Of a DNA stretch of 64,000 nucleotides, positions 22,098 through 32,415 are shown piece by piece. The stretch is from Cordylochernes scorpioides. Its lineage: Eukaryota > Arthropoda > Arachnida > Pseudoscorpiones > Chernetidae. Position numbers and translations under genes: made by a program. The notes beneath the pieces are model-generated. The model was given only the letters and a program-made list of their open reading frames with translations. It ran no database searches and was not told the DNA's origin. The stretch lies in NCBI GenBank assembly GCA_030710605.1, contig CP092876.1:89378241-89442240 (forward strand), given 5' to 3'. Every line of letters begins with the position of its first letter. Position 1 is the first letter of the stretch.

Positions 22098-22349
22098 TTT
22101 GATGTCAGAAGTGGAATACAGCTTAGTTCGCAAGATGGCAGAGCTAACCGAATACGAAATTGAAGAATGTAAGAAAAATGTTGGAAACTATATCTATTCA
22201 GATTAATTAAAAATAGGCCTTATACAGAGTGCTATTGGACCAATGGAAGGAAACTTGGCTTCAATGGAGTCCCGTTTGAGAAGGCTCGAGAATAGTGAAG
22301 ATAATATCCCTGTAGCCACACCCCTGCCTGTTAGATTAGCGGTTATTCT

Positions 22350-23105
22350 CCTCGGTTAGATACCCCTGAATGTTTTGCGAAAATCAAACCATCTACCTAC
22401 GATGGACAGACTTCGTGGAGTTGTTATAAGACTCAGTTCGAAGTGGTGGCCTTGGGCAATCGCTGGAGCTCCAGTGAGAAGGCAATAAACCTGGCCGCAT
22501 CACTCCGAGGTTCAGCCACGGAGGTTCTCCAGTCCCTGCTTCTAGAACAAAGATTGGACTACGAATATCTGGTCTATGCCTTGACTCTGCGCTTCGGAGG
22601 TGACAATTTGCAGCCCTACCATGTCGTGAAGCTAAAGAATCGCCTCTAGAAGCGCGACGAGACTCTGGAAGAGTTGGCAGCAGATGTCGAAAGGCTAGCG
22701 AGGTTAGCCTTCCCTGATTTTCCCCGCCATGATCTGCTGGCACATCATAATTTCGTGGATGCCATCGAGGACCCTGAGTGTCAACAGTCAGTGCGAATGT
22801 CTGAGGCCAAGACGTTGCAGGAGACGTTGATGCATGCACTTAAGTTCGAGGCAGCCCGTGATGCGACAAGGGGCTATCAGAAAGTTGTGCGCCTCATGAA
22901 GGCTGACGAATCTCAGGAAGCCGGCGACATTAAAGGAGCCATTTCTCAGTTACAGAGAACAATAGAAGAAATGAAAAAATTATTTCTTTCTCAAAATTAG
23001 CCCTAGGGACCTATCGCCAGAGCACATACAGACCCAAAGACAAAACGATATGCTGGGACTGTGGTAAACCAGGGCACATTAGGACTAATTGCAGAGTACG
23101 GCGGA
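22350..23105 (+). pseudogene. Gag of the 22 kb gypsy
   Basis: Frames at 22,384-22,649 and 22,674-23,000 are one gag protein split by a TAG at 22,647 and small shifts. Motifs are KPSTYDGQTSWSCYKTQFEV, LRGSATEVLQSL, LRFGG and LEELAADVERLARLAFPDFP, typical of the 412/mag-like arthropod gag. The zinc knuckle CWDCGKPGHIRTNC lies at 23,056-23,097. The N-terminal part from ~22,140 is scrambled. Confidence 0.8.
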
Positions 23106-23199
23106 CGTTTACGAAGAGGGGCAATGCCATCCCAAAATATTCAGAAAGCAAAAATAAGCTGGATAAGCGATGTGACGATGTCTCAGTAAAAATTATCAG

Positions 23200-23637
23200 A
23201 GTCTCGAGTCTCTAGGGAGGCTCCAATGAGCTGGCAACAGAAGGACTTGTCAATGGGGTTCCTTGTCGAATGGTGATTGATTCCAGCGCCAATGTCACCT
23301 TCTCTGTGTTGATTTATCATAGAGAATGGGGTCAATCTCAAAGCGAATTCCAGTGTCGAACGAGCTGGTGTCGCAAACCGCCACTGGAGAACAAGCAAAA
23401 GTCCATGGTACAGTAGTGCTGAAATTCCAGATCGGAAACAACTTGTTCAGCCACCTTGTGTACCTCGCTGACATAAAAGACGACTGCCACATCGGCTTGG
23501 ACGTGGTTCGCAAATTTGGATTCAGCATCGACTTCCAAGAGAATGTACTCAAAGTTGCAGGAGAAGAGATTCCCCTTGTGGGTTCGAGAAGTTCGATAAC
23601 CAATAAAGGCCTGAAGGTAATACTCAAATATGTGTAG
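23200..23637 (+). pseudogene. Aspartic protease of the 22 kb gypsy
   Basis: The frame near 23,250 reads VNGVPCRMVIDSSANVTF. The usual catalytic DSGA is DSSA here, so the active-site Gly is lost. After a frame change, 23,326-23,637 reads FQIGNNLFSHLVYLADIKDDCHIGLDVVRKFGF, the C-terminal half with the conserved (D)xxxGLD flap partner. The 5' and 3' parts are in different frames. Confidence 0.7.
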
Positions 23638-23879
23638 ACTCTGCGTAGATCGGGTCGAGGTAACATCCCGATTGGAGTGGTCATTCTTCTCGACTCCGCA
23701 AAAACCCTCGGAAAAGGGACTGAAATAGCTCTAGCTGAGCCTGTTACAAATGTGCCCATTACACAACTGTTGAAAACTTGGATAAAAGCCCATGTCCCAT
23801 TTTGATTCCCGGCCATCTTCAGGAGCTTCTAGAAGGAAAGCGAGAGGGGCTGAACTAGATACAGCAAAAGAAGCTTAAA

Positions 23880-25172
23880 CGTCTACTCTGCCCATATGAA
23901 GATGTATTCGCTACCAGCCCCAATGATGTTGGTCGAACGAACGTGACGCAGCATCGAATTGATACAGGAGGCGCTGCTCCTGTTAAACAGCTCCCAAGAA
24001 GATTGCCCATGACAAGAATAGACGAGGTTGACAAATTGATTGAGGAAATGGCAGAACAAGATGTCATCGAGCCCTCATCTAGTCTTTGGGCATCTCCTGT
24101 TGTGCTTGTAAAGAAAAAGAATGGCTCCACACGTTTCAGTCCAGGACACCCTATCCAGATCGCAGTGGTTCTCCACTTTGGATCTCAAAAGCGGCTACTG
24201 GCAAGTGAGAATTCACCTAGAAGACAGAGAAAAGACAGCTTTCACGGCAGGAAACGGGCTTTGGAAGTTCAAGGTAATGCCATTTGGGCTATGCAACGCC
24301 CCTGCCACCTTTGAACGTCTGATGGAGACGGTGCTGCAAGGAATTCCTTTGGATACATGCCTAGTCTATCTTGATGACATTATTGTGATGGGGAAGAGTT
24401 TTGAAGAGAATCTAATCAATCTTGAAAGAGTCCTACAAAAGTTCGAGGAGCAAGATTGAAGTTGAATCTGAGAAAGTGTCAACTCTTCAAAGAGAAAGTT
24501 TGTTACCTGGGCCATGTCATTTCGTGCCAAGGAATACAGACTGATCAAGACCGAACTGAAATTGTTCGGCAATGGCCTATACCAAGGGATGTACACCAAT
24601 TGAGAATTTTCCTAGGCTTATGCAGCTACTATAGAAGATTTGTTCCAGGGTTTTCAAACACCGCGAGACCTTTGCATCGACTATTGGAGTCTGGCCGACC
24701 CTTCAGTTGGACTGTTGACTGCGAAAGGGCAATGGATAAACTGAAGCAGGCCCTGTCTTCTCCGTCGATGCTAGCCTACCCAGATCCAGGCGAGCAATTC
24801 ATTTTGGACACAGATGCCAGCAACACTGGAATTGGAGACGTTCTATATCAAACCCAAGATTGAGTAGAACGTTTAATCGCTTACTTCAGTAAGACTCTGT
24901 GCAAACCTGAGAGAAACTACTGTGTAACCCGCAAAGAGTTTCTGGTAATCGTCAAATCAATTAGGAATTTCCACCATTATTTATATGGGCAGAGGTTACT
25001 TCTTAGAACAGACCATGCAGCTCTACGATGTCTGTTGAACTTCGAGAGCTCAGAGGGACAGCTAGCTAGATGGATTCAGCGACTTCAAGAGTATGACCTG
25101 GAGATCCATCACCAGAAAGAGAAAAATATTGTCCATGAGATGATTCGGAATTTTGAACTTTCAAAAAGATTC
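23880..25172 (+). pseudogene. Reverse transcriptase and RNase H of the 22 kb gypsy
   Basis: 23,943-24,120: HRIDTGGAAPVKQLPRRLP and EMAEQDVIEPSSSLWASPVVLVKKK (RT entry). A deletion removes the LCVDYRKLN block. 24,121-24,459: STLDLKSGYWQVR, MPFGLCNAPATFERLME, YLDDIIVMG (YxDD intact). 24,456-24,863: thumb and connection (GHVISCQGIQTD, FLGLCSYYRRF) and RNase H start (LDTDASNTGIG). The frame then continues through ARNYCVTRKEFL to FHHYLYG near 25,000 and ends after LQEYDLEIHHQ. There is no integrase. Confidence 0.82.
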
Positions 25173-25688
25173 TAATGAAAGATTAGAAACATTCCAATTT
25201 GCTCTCAAATTTAATCAAATTCTGAAACCTTTGAAGAGTTTTAGAATGAGGAATGAGAGCATTGAAATTTGAAACATAAAATAAATGGAAGATGTATGAG
25301 ATTAAATAGTGGGATTAAGAGAATTAATCCAATAAAGCCATCAGCAATGTTGATTACACAATCAGGAGTCACCTATTTCTTGAATATTTTCTTATTACAA
25401 ATTATGGATTTTACTCTCCTTGAGAAAATACAAGAAATGAGATAATCTAAGCTCCCTCTCTCTAAAAAAGAGTAATACCTGTTTAACATGGTTTAAAAAT
25501 ATATAGATTCAACTTATCACAGATTTACGAACTTGTAATTCAATTATTTTGGTAAATTTTGAATCCCTTTCATATAATTTGGTGGGTGAAATTTAAAATA
25601 GGTATGGTATTGTGGCATTTGAAAATAAAGTAATGTAGCTAAATGAGTATAAATATTCAATCTGATGTTTTTACTGTATCTCTCAACA
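25173..25688. other. AT-rich spacer without recognised feature
   Basis: About 0.5 kb after the gypsy truncation. No frame above 60 codons with recognisable content and no repeat shared with other parts of the window was seen. Confidence 0.5.
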
Positions 25689-25910
25689 ACACGCATGCAC
25701 AAAACTCACTAGTTGTCACTAGTCGTCTGTTTTTTTTTTTTTTTAGAGACAGAGGCAATTTTGTTCAAACTGGGTTATCTCGTGTTTTCATTCACACACA
25801 CGCACACATTAAAAGTCACTGTGTATCAAATATTTTCAGAATTATTGTCTGAATCCTGATATACATGCTCAAAGGTGCAACTTCCTTAACTAAGTTTTGT
25901 CCATGAGTGT
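25689..25910. mobile_element. Mariner-like MITE, copy 1
   Basis: Inverted termini ACACGCATGCACAAAACT (25,689-25,706) and the complement of ACACTCATGGACAAAACT (25,893-25,910) match at 16 of 18 positions. The interior shares AGAGACAG..GGCA..T.TTGTTCA.ACT.GGTT with the copy at 28,589-28,776. It is ~220 bp with no coding. The TIR type is reminiscent of Tc1/mariner-derived MITEs. Confidence 0.7.
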
Positions 25911-26290
25911 ATATGATAAAGCTTTGTTTTAAATATAACATTTTTCAGGTACATAATACCTTATGCATAAAAATACTGCATGTTGAGTTGTAAGTAAAAA
26001 ATAAAATCTTATTAAATTAGAATATCAACAAGAATCGCACTGGAATCCCACTTTTCTATTGCGTTAGACAACAGATAATTACTAATCTTGAAGATATACA
26101 TAATTTACAAATAACAGAGAGAATTGTCAGATATTCAACCAATTTTTGTAAATATATATTTAATACTATCTGTCTGAGCTGAAATGATCAGGTTTCTAAT
26201 CCCTCTCATTGTTTGATATTTTTTGATATTTAATTATTATTAATTGTTATAAAATTTTTGCATTCAACTTTATTCAACTGTAAATACAAA

Positions 26291-26320
26291 GCGCGATGTC
26301 CCGCCAAGGACACTGGCGCC
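26291..26320 (-). other. LINE 3' UTR hairpin, copy C
   Basis: The inner stem is GTCC/GGAC instead of ATCC/GGAT, so both sides changed together (compensatory). The outer stem is GCGC/GCGC. Loop and internal-loop lengths agree with copies A, B and D. Confidence 0.7.
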
Positions 26321-26337
26321 CAAAGGAAAGCAATACA

Positions 26338-26373
<36 letters not shown>

Positions 26374-26375
26374 GG
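26338..26375. repeat. GA microsatellite
   Basis: (GA)n run of ~38 bp with a single C interruption, just downstream (plus sense) of LINE hairpin C, inside the LINE 3' UTR. Confidence 0.9.
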
Positions 26376-26540
26376 AGAATCTATTTATATATCCAAAAAC
26401 ATATGCTCAAGGCTTTTACCATATTCTTGAAATTGATTTCAAACAAGCATACTATATACATAGGTAATTTAATTTAAACACTCCTCAAAATAAAGAAAAA
26501 AGGGGAAAAAAACATATGTACAGCTCATAGTTAATTATAC

Positions 26541-28132
26541 CTAACACTTGAGATTATTTAAAAACTTTGAAATAAATTTACAAAATCTATTGAATACAAT
26601 GTATGAATCCCTGCTGGATATCAGTTCTCTTGGATCGGTACAGAGAATACCGTTATTGAGTCTGTAGTCTTGAAATACTGGGCACTTAAGTAAAAGGTGA
26701 GTAGAATCTTGAATGCGGCACCCACAAAAACAGCCCGGATCCTCCGATGCGCGGATTCTTTCCAGAAAACTCCCGAAATTACCATGGTTGGTTACAAATT
26801 GCGTGTTGTGGAAATTAGGGCGAAAATAATTTGGAATACCCCGGTTGAAAAAAATTGTAAATGTCTCGTTTGTATTATTCAGTAAGAGCAACATTCTTTC
26901 GTATATATAGGATTTAATTATAAAGGGAATATCGATGTTGTATTTTTGCTTGTCCTCGAACGATAAGTTATTTAAGTCATATTTCATATTTTTTGCTTCA
27001 ATGTAATCTGCAATCAATGGAGTCTTAGCCAAACTGTGAACACAGTTGTACGAAGTTGTCTTGTAAGCTTGAATGCTCCATATTAATATCTGATATTGCA
27101 TTGAGTTTAATTTTTGTATCGATTTTTTATTTAAAAATTTTAACCATATTTCTGACCATATGTTAAAGTTGATCTGAATAAAGATTTATACAATGTAATT
27201 CTTTTAATGGAGCTCAAACCCCATGATTTTCTGCACAGAGAGAATAGAAAATTTTTTTATTCTTAGAGTTCTGCTCACTATTTCCTCTATATGAAAAGCA
27301 AAATTTAATTTGTTTTTTCTTCTATGATTTGCAATTGTTATTCCTAAAATTTTTATTTTTTGTACTGGTGAAATTAATCCACTCTTAAATTTAACTGGGA
27401 TCTTCTCTTTATTATGCAAATATAAAATGTTTGTTTTTTCGGAACTGATTTCTAACTTGTTCTTAATAAACCACAATTAGATAGTATTTAATGCTTCCTC
27501 TATAACTATTTTTAGTGATGCTAGATCTTTATTCCAGCATATGAACGAAATATCATCCGCATAACAAATCAACTCACAATTGGGCACATGAAAATTCATC
27601 AGCAAATCATTCAACAAAATTGTCCATAGAAGTGGAGAAAGCGGACCGCCCTGAGGACACCCCTTAGTAATTGGCTTTGAAGTTGTTAGATTGTCATATC
27701 TGAAAGAAATGATCCTGGAATTTAAATATGATTGTTGAATTTTGATCAGTTTTTCCGGTAAATTATCTGAGTCTATTCTTTTGATGATCGCTGGCCACCA
27801 GGCATTATCAAAAGCCCCTGAGATATCTATTGTAACTAGTGCAGACAGTTCTTTTTGCTTATGCTCCATTAATACATCGATTATAATATTCAAAGCAGTG
27901 ATAGTTGACTTAGACTTGATAAATCCGTGCTGCCTCGAGCTTAACAGATTGTTTTGAATATAAAATTCATATATTTTATTTTTGAGAATTTTTCTAGAAT
28001 CTTTGAAAAATTTGATAATAAAGATATCGGACGGTAGCTTTTAGCTGATTCATAATTGGTTTTGCCGGGTTTGGCTATTATTTTGAGTGCTGCTGTTTTC
28101 CATTTTTTGGGAAGTATCCTATTTGAATACAT
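26541..28132 (-). pseudogene. LINE reverse transcriptase ORF2 fragment
   Basis: In order on the minus strand. 27,941-28,132: WKTAALKIIAKPGKTNYESA, YRPISLLSNFSKILEK (RT motifs 1-2). 27,477-27,893: LVTIDISGAFDNAWWPAI (motif A Asp), KGCPQGGPLSPLLWTILLN (motif B) and ELICYADDISFICW (motif C, YADD intact). After an in-frame TAG, 27,204-27,476 has IKILGITIANHRRKN (thumb-like). 26,541-27,101 ends with CFCGCRIQDSTHLLLKCPVF, the CCHC-type motif, and FNRFCKFISKFL. Frame changes occur near 27,920 and between 27,101 and 27,204. The apurinic endonuclease and ORF1 are missing. Confidence 0.9.
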
Positions 28133-28140
28133 TTATTAAA

Positions 28141-28588
28141 TATTGAGTGTAAAATCGGAACAACCGACATATGAGGTTGATAATTAATATATTATTAACT
28201 GTACTCTATATAAATAAAAAATAAACTATTATATTTGAATAATGTTCAGGCGCTTTAGATATAAATTTAATAAATATTGAAACTTCATACTCCTCCAGTT
28301 ATAGAAGCGCAAAAGATGACAGCAAAGAAGAGAGCGCCAGAAAAACCAGCCTGTTCATCTGTTACAGAAAATGAATATTGGGCAATTTTTATTGTCCATA
28401 TAGAATATGTTTATAGACATGATTTGCTCAAATTAGGACAAATTGTAAATCCTTTCGACACAATTTTGCCAGTCTAACCAACCACACCACTAAAAGCCAG
28501 GTCCTCCCCATGGATCACAGTAAGATCAGCAAGAATAAATTTCTGAAAAAGGGAAAAATAGCGTTACTAATAATTTCATTCATTCTAT
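28141..28588. other. Spacer with one unassigned 66-codon frame
   Basis: AT-rich sequence. A plus-strand frame (28,277-28,477) has ordinary amino-acid composition but matches nothing I recognise and has no flanking gene signals; I do not call it a gene. Confidence 0.4.
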
Positions 28589-28776
28589 ATACACTCATAG
28601 AAAAATAAACATAAGGAAGTGTAACGTGTTTTTTGAAAGAGACAGGCACTATTGTTCACACTTGGTTGTCTAGTGTGTCTCCAATAAAGTTCGCTGCATA
28701 TCAATTATCCTTCATCAAATATCCTCCTGATATAAATGCTGAAAAAACAAATTCTCATGTTTTGTCCATTAGTGTA
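28589..28776. mobile_element. Mariner-like MITE, copy 2
   Basis: Left terminus ATACACTCATAGAAAAA at 28,589; right terminus GTTTTGTCCATTAGTGTA at 28,759-28,776. They are imperfect inverted repeats of each other and match the termini of copy 1. The interior aligns in the same direction as copy 1 (AGAGACAGGCACTATTGTTC). It is ~188 bp, shorter than copy 1 through internal deletions. Confidence 0.65.
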
Positions 28777-29281
28777 GATAGGACGTTTGCCTCATACTAA
28801 AACATAGTAAATTTTCATTTCATGAGAGAATAGAAATATATAATATTTCATTTAAAATATAAGATTTCAAAATCCTCATAAAAGTGATGCAATGATAAAA
28901 AAAAGTGATATATAAACTATAAGGAAATAGTAGTGAGAGAATTTTATAGTTCTTGATATTGTTTCAACTTTACACAAACAGTAAGTAGGAAAAATAACTG
29001 AGCTTTATCGTTAACTCCTTTACTAGATAATTGGGATTGATCATTATGGGGATATCGTTACAAGCTGGTAATAAGAGAGGATAATCAGTAACAAACTGGG
29101 GTCGTAATAAAAGATTTGTTTGTATTTTTACCATTTCTCCTGGAACATATCGGGCGTTTACTTACTTACAACTTCTCTATATTACACGTCAGTATAATAC
29201 AGATATAGTTTTAGCCATAAATTGACACCTGAGTTAGAGAAGAACTGAGAGTAGAATGTAGTGGAACAAGTAGAAGTGAGA

Positions 29282-29570
29282 ATAATATGTGGAAAAGCCA
29301 ATTGAAAGAACTGAGAGGAAAATTTGGAGCAGCCAGTTGAATAAATGAGAGGAAAATGTAGAGAAGTCAGTAATGGAGAGAGTAAAATATATAGAATTGA
29401 GTAGAATACCTGAGAGTTAAAGGTGGAGAAGCCAATAAAAGAGAAGTTAAATGCGAAGAAGCCAGTGGAAAGAGTAAAATGTGGAGAAGTCAGTAGAAGA
29501 GAGAATAAAATATGGAGAGGCCAGTATTGGGGAGAATATGATGTGGAACAGCCATATTAGAGAGGAAGGG
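29282..29570 (+). repeat. Degenerate purine-rich minisatellite
   Basis: At least eight imperfect units of ~28-40 bp built around (G/A)TGGAGAAGCCAGT and AGAGAATAAAAT, at about 29,289, 29,327, 29,361, 29,428, 29,455, 29,484, 29,513 and 29,541. The plus strand is almost entirely A/G with few pyrimidines. No frame of interest. Confidence 0.75.
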
Positions 29571-29661
29571 GAACCAGAGCAGTTTACCCTGAAGAAAGTT
29601 TTGTGTAAGATTCAACGTCACATTTAATATATCTAAGACTTTTTATTTCAAATTATATATA

Positions 29662-29957
29662 TGTCATAATATATACTCTTCCAGGATTAATAAAACAAAC
29701 CTACAGCCAACGAGAGAGAGATGGGCAGCTAAAGCGAGACACTTTAGACATCACGACATTCCAAAAAGGGGGGAAAAGGGGCCCGCCCGTCACCACCTGG
29801 CGACTATTTTGGGGGTCGGGTAGTGGCCACACAACCAGTCGTTCAGCGGATAAGCTCTCGCTCGCTCTCTCTCGGCTGGCTGCCTGGATTATTGCTCTAC
29901 CAACTCGTCGTGTGATTATTTCTCACCTCACCACATTATTACCACTATATTGCCACA
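29662..29957 (+). repeat. 5' LTR of the 29.7 kb gypsy
   Basis: 296 bp, TGTCAT...GCCACA. Contains an AATAAA (~29,692), a GAGAGAGA stretch, a G/C-rich centre with GGGGGTCGGG and CT-rich downstream elements. Paired with 34,975-35,270. Confidence 0.93.
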
Positions 29958-30012
29958 TTGAAAGTCGACAGGATAAGACCTACCGGGAAACAAATCCCTC
30001 ATATACCAGAGT

Positions 30013-30750
30013 ATGAAGAAAACAAGAAGCAATACCACGATGATCGAACAAACCCACAACCAAGTTCCACAAGAACCAACGACCGACTCTACTATAGCCG
30101 CTTCCCTTCGAACTCTCACCCTCTGTCTCGACCAACTTTTAAACCGTGAGTCTGAAGAAGCAATCACCTACGACGGAGATGAACCTGCCGCACACTTCTT
30201 CTCACAACTTGAGTCTCAGCCGAACTTCCACAACTTAGAGCCAGCACGCCAAGCTCGAAAGGCTCTATCATCACTCAGAGGCGAACCTCGCAAAATTGCA
30301 CAAGACTTAGCGCTACTCAATAAGACTTATGAAGAGGTCAAAGAGTCACTCTGCGCCGTCTATCCCCGACGCCCTAGCTTCACCCTTCAAGAGTTCTATG
30401 AACTTAAATGCACATCGATGGCCGAGATCGAGACCTACTACAAGAACAAGGTCCGAATAGGATTGGCGATCAACCTCCCTAAGAGTGCCATCGTGCAAGC
30501 ACTATCCAACGGTGTGCCACGTAACTATGGCAACCTTTTAAAGATGGCACAACCCTCAGGACCAGAAGAATGGTTGTGCTTAGCCCAATAGCTGACCTAC
30601 GAAGGGGATAACACCAGCACTAAATCTGCCCAACAACGATCACCGCGCCAGAGCAGGGCACCTTCCACCACCGTGGACAAGACCCCACCATATCCTTGCC
30701 GTTACTGTGGCGGACAACACTGGCACGCACAGTGTCAGCAGTGAGGGCCC
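30013..30750 (+). pseudogene. Gag of the 29.7 kb gypsy
   Basis: The 192-codon frame from 30,013 has EEAITYDGDEPAAHFFSQLE, ALSSLRGEPRKIAQDLA and TLQEFYELKC, a short Ty3-type capsid. It ends at a TAG (30,589-30,591). The same frame then continues through a serine/threonine-rich linker into CRYCGGQHWHAQC (~30,700-30,740), a CX2CX3HX4C knuckle, before the next stop. The TAG therefore looks like a point lesion, although programmed read-through cannot be excluded from one copy. Confidence 0.75.
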
Positions 30751-32330
30751 TACCAGCGGACTTTTCGGACCTTTACACCTGCGGTCCATAGCGTCGAGCA
30801 ACCCCAAAGATCGACTGGGCTTGCAGGTGTCTACGAGACCGCAGCAACGACGAGCTCGGGAGAAACCAAGTAATGCCAGCTTCGGCAGCAGAACTCCTCC
30901 GAAGCTCAATGAACCTACCTGCACCCTAAACCAGCATACGCCTGTAAGTGCAATTATTTTAACCCCTATCATTCATTCTTTAAAGATGCCATTCCTAATT
31001 GACTCTGGAGCCAATGCTTCCATAATTAGTTTAAACCAATTTGAATATATTAAAAATGTTAATAGTTTCATTTGTTCCACCCCTATTAACAATGATGTTA
31101 TTATCCGTACTATATCTAGTCATGCCAAACCAATCAGATTAGTTACCTTACCAATACAATTTAATAATTTTAATTTTAATGAAACATTTTATATTTTAAA
31201 TTCACGCCTTGAACATGGTATCCTATCTATTCATGTTATGCAATTCTTAAGATTAACAATAGATTTTCATAATCAATTGATACTTCAAAATAGTGTTCCA
31301 GTACCTAAACATTTGTACCATTTTGTATGTGACCTTCCCACTTGTAAGCACGGCTCGCGGATAATAACTTCTAACCCTAAACGACCCATAATTCACTCGG
31401 TTAACTTAGGCGTTGACGATTTTCAACCTCCACGTGAGCCTTACTTACAAACAACCCTTAGTAATATTTATCAACCTTCCCCTGAATGCCCCTCTCACCC
31501 TTACAACCTTAATAGCCTTCCTACCAGCCCATGCGCCTCTAGAGAATTAATGATTAAATAATTTATCGAACAACGCCCAGAACTGACTATCCCTTATCAG
31601 CAATTATTGTATTCTTTTAAAGGTATTTTCCCTATCAATAAATTCAATGTATTACCACTCAACATAACCCCTGTAAAACTCAAAATTATTTCCGATAAGG
31701 TTATTTCCCTCCGACCATACCGAACTCCCTATGCCTACCAGAAGGAAATTCAGGACCAGATATCTCAACTTCTAAAACATGACATAATCACCCCCTCCTC
31801 TAGCCCATATTCCTCTCCTGTGACACTCGTTCGCAAACGCGATAACACCATGCGTCTCTGCATTGACTTCCGTCGCGTGAACGAACTAGTACCCTCGGAT
31901 TTGCATCCTTTGCCATTGATAGAAACGGTACTGGATAACCTGTCGAAAGCCAGAGTATTTAGCACCGTTGACATAAGCAATGCATACTATCAAATCCCCA
32001 TCGCGGAGGAGAGTCAACCAAATTTTCGAACGTGTGATTACCCAGTTGATCCACAAACACCACCTCTCTTTCATAGCCCATTATTATGACGACTTCGTTA
32101 TTTTTTCTGACTCCTCAGAACAACACCTTACGCACCTTCGACTTTTCTTTAAATTCTGTTTAGAGGAAAATCTCCAACTTAACCTTAAAAAATGTAATTT
32201 TTATCAAAATGAATTAGATTTTCTCGGCTACCACATCACCGCAGGGACTTACACACCTAATATTAAAAATACAGAAATCATCAACGCTATTAGAACTCCT
32301 ATCAACATTAAAACCCTACAATCATTTTAG
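30707..32330 (+). pseudogene. Protease and reverse transcriptase of the 29.7 kb gypsy
   Basis: 30,707-31,561 carries MPFLIDSGANASIISL (protease DSGA). After a TAA at 31,559 the same frame resumes, and 31,607-32,089 carries LRPYRTPYAYQKEIQDQI, SSPVTLVRKRDNTMRLCIDFRRVNEL and FSTVDISNAYYQIPI. The next block, in a new frame (31,980-32,330), has FERVITQLIHKH and HYYDDFVIFSD (YxDD present). Between them the segment normally holding the TAF...MPFGL.NAP.TF motif is missing, so an internal deletion at ~32,010-32,025 inactivates the enzyme. Confidence 0.85.
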
Positions 32331-32415
32331 GAGCCGTCAACGTATATCATAAATTCATCCCAGAATATGCTAGACTTCGCCACCCCTTAAATCAATTGCT
32401 AAAAAAGAACGCCAA

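Larger units (their letters stand above)
22098..25172 (+). mobile_element. Ty3/gypsy on plus strand, LTR-less
   Basis: Starts with a tRNA-Leu-like primer site (TGATGTCAGAAGTGG at ~22,100; consensus TGGTGTCAGAAGTGGG) placed directly against the BEL LTR. It then carries gag, zinc knuckle, protease, RT and most of RNase H, and stops in the RNase H tether at ~25,172. No LTR of its own is visible on either side. Many stops and frameshifts. Confidence 0.8.
26291..28140 (-). mobile_element. LINE (I/R1-like), 5'-truncated copy C
   Basis: The longest LINE in the window. In minus sense it starts inside the reverse transcriptase at ~28,140 and runs through the RT, the C-terminal zinc motif, the stop (~26,541) and a ~220 bp 3' UTR. 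The UTR ends in the conserved hairpin (26,291-26,320) and a GAATAAA tail. Target duplications were not identified. Confidence 0.85.

Noticed and set aside
28277..28477. 66-codon plus-strand frame as an exon
   Set aside because: Composition looks ordinary, but there are no supporting signals. Left unannotated.
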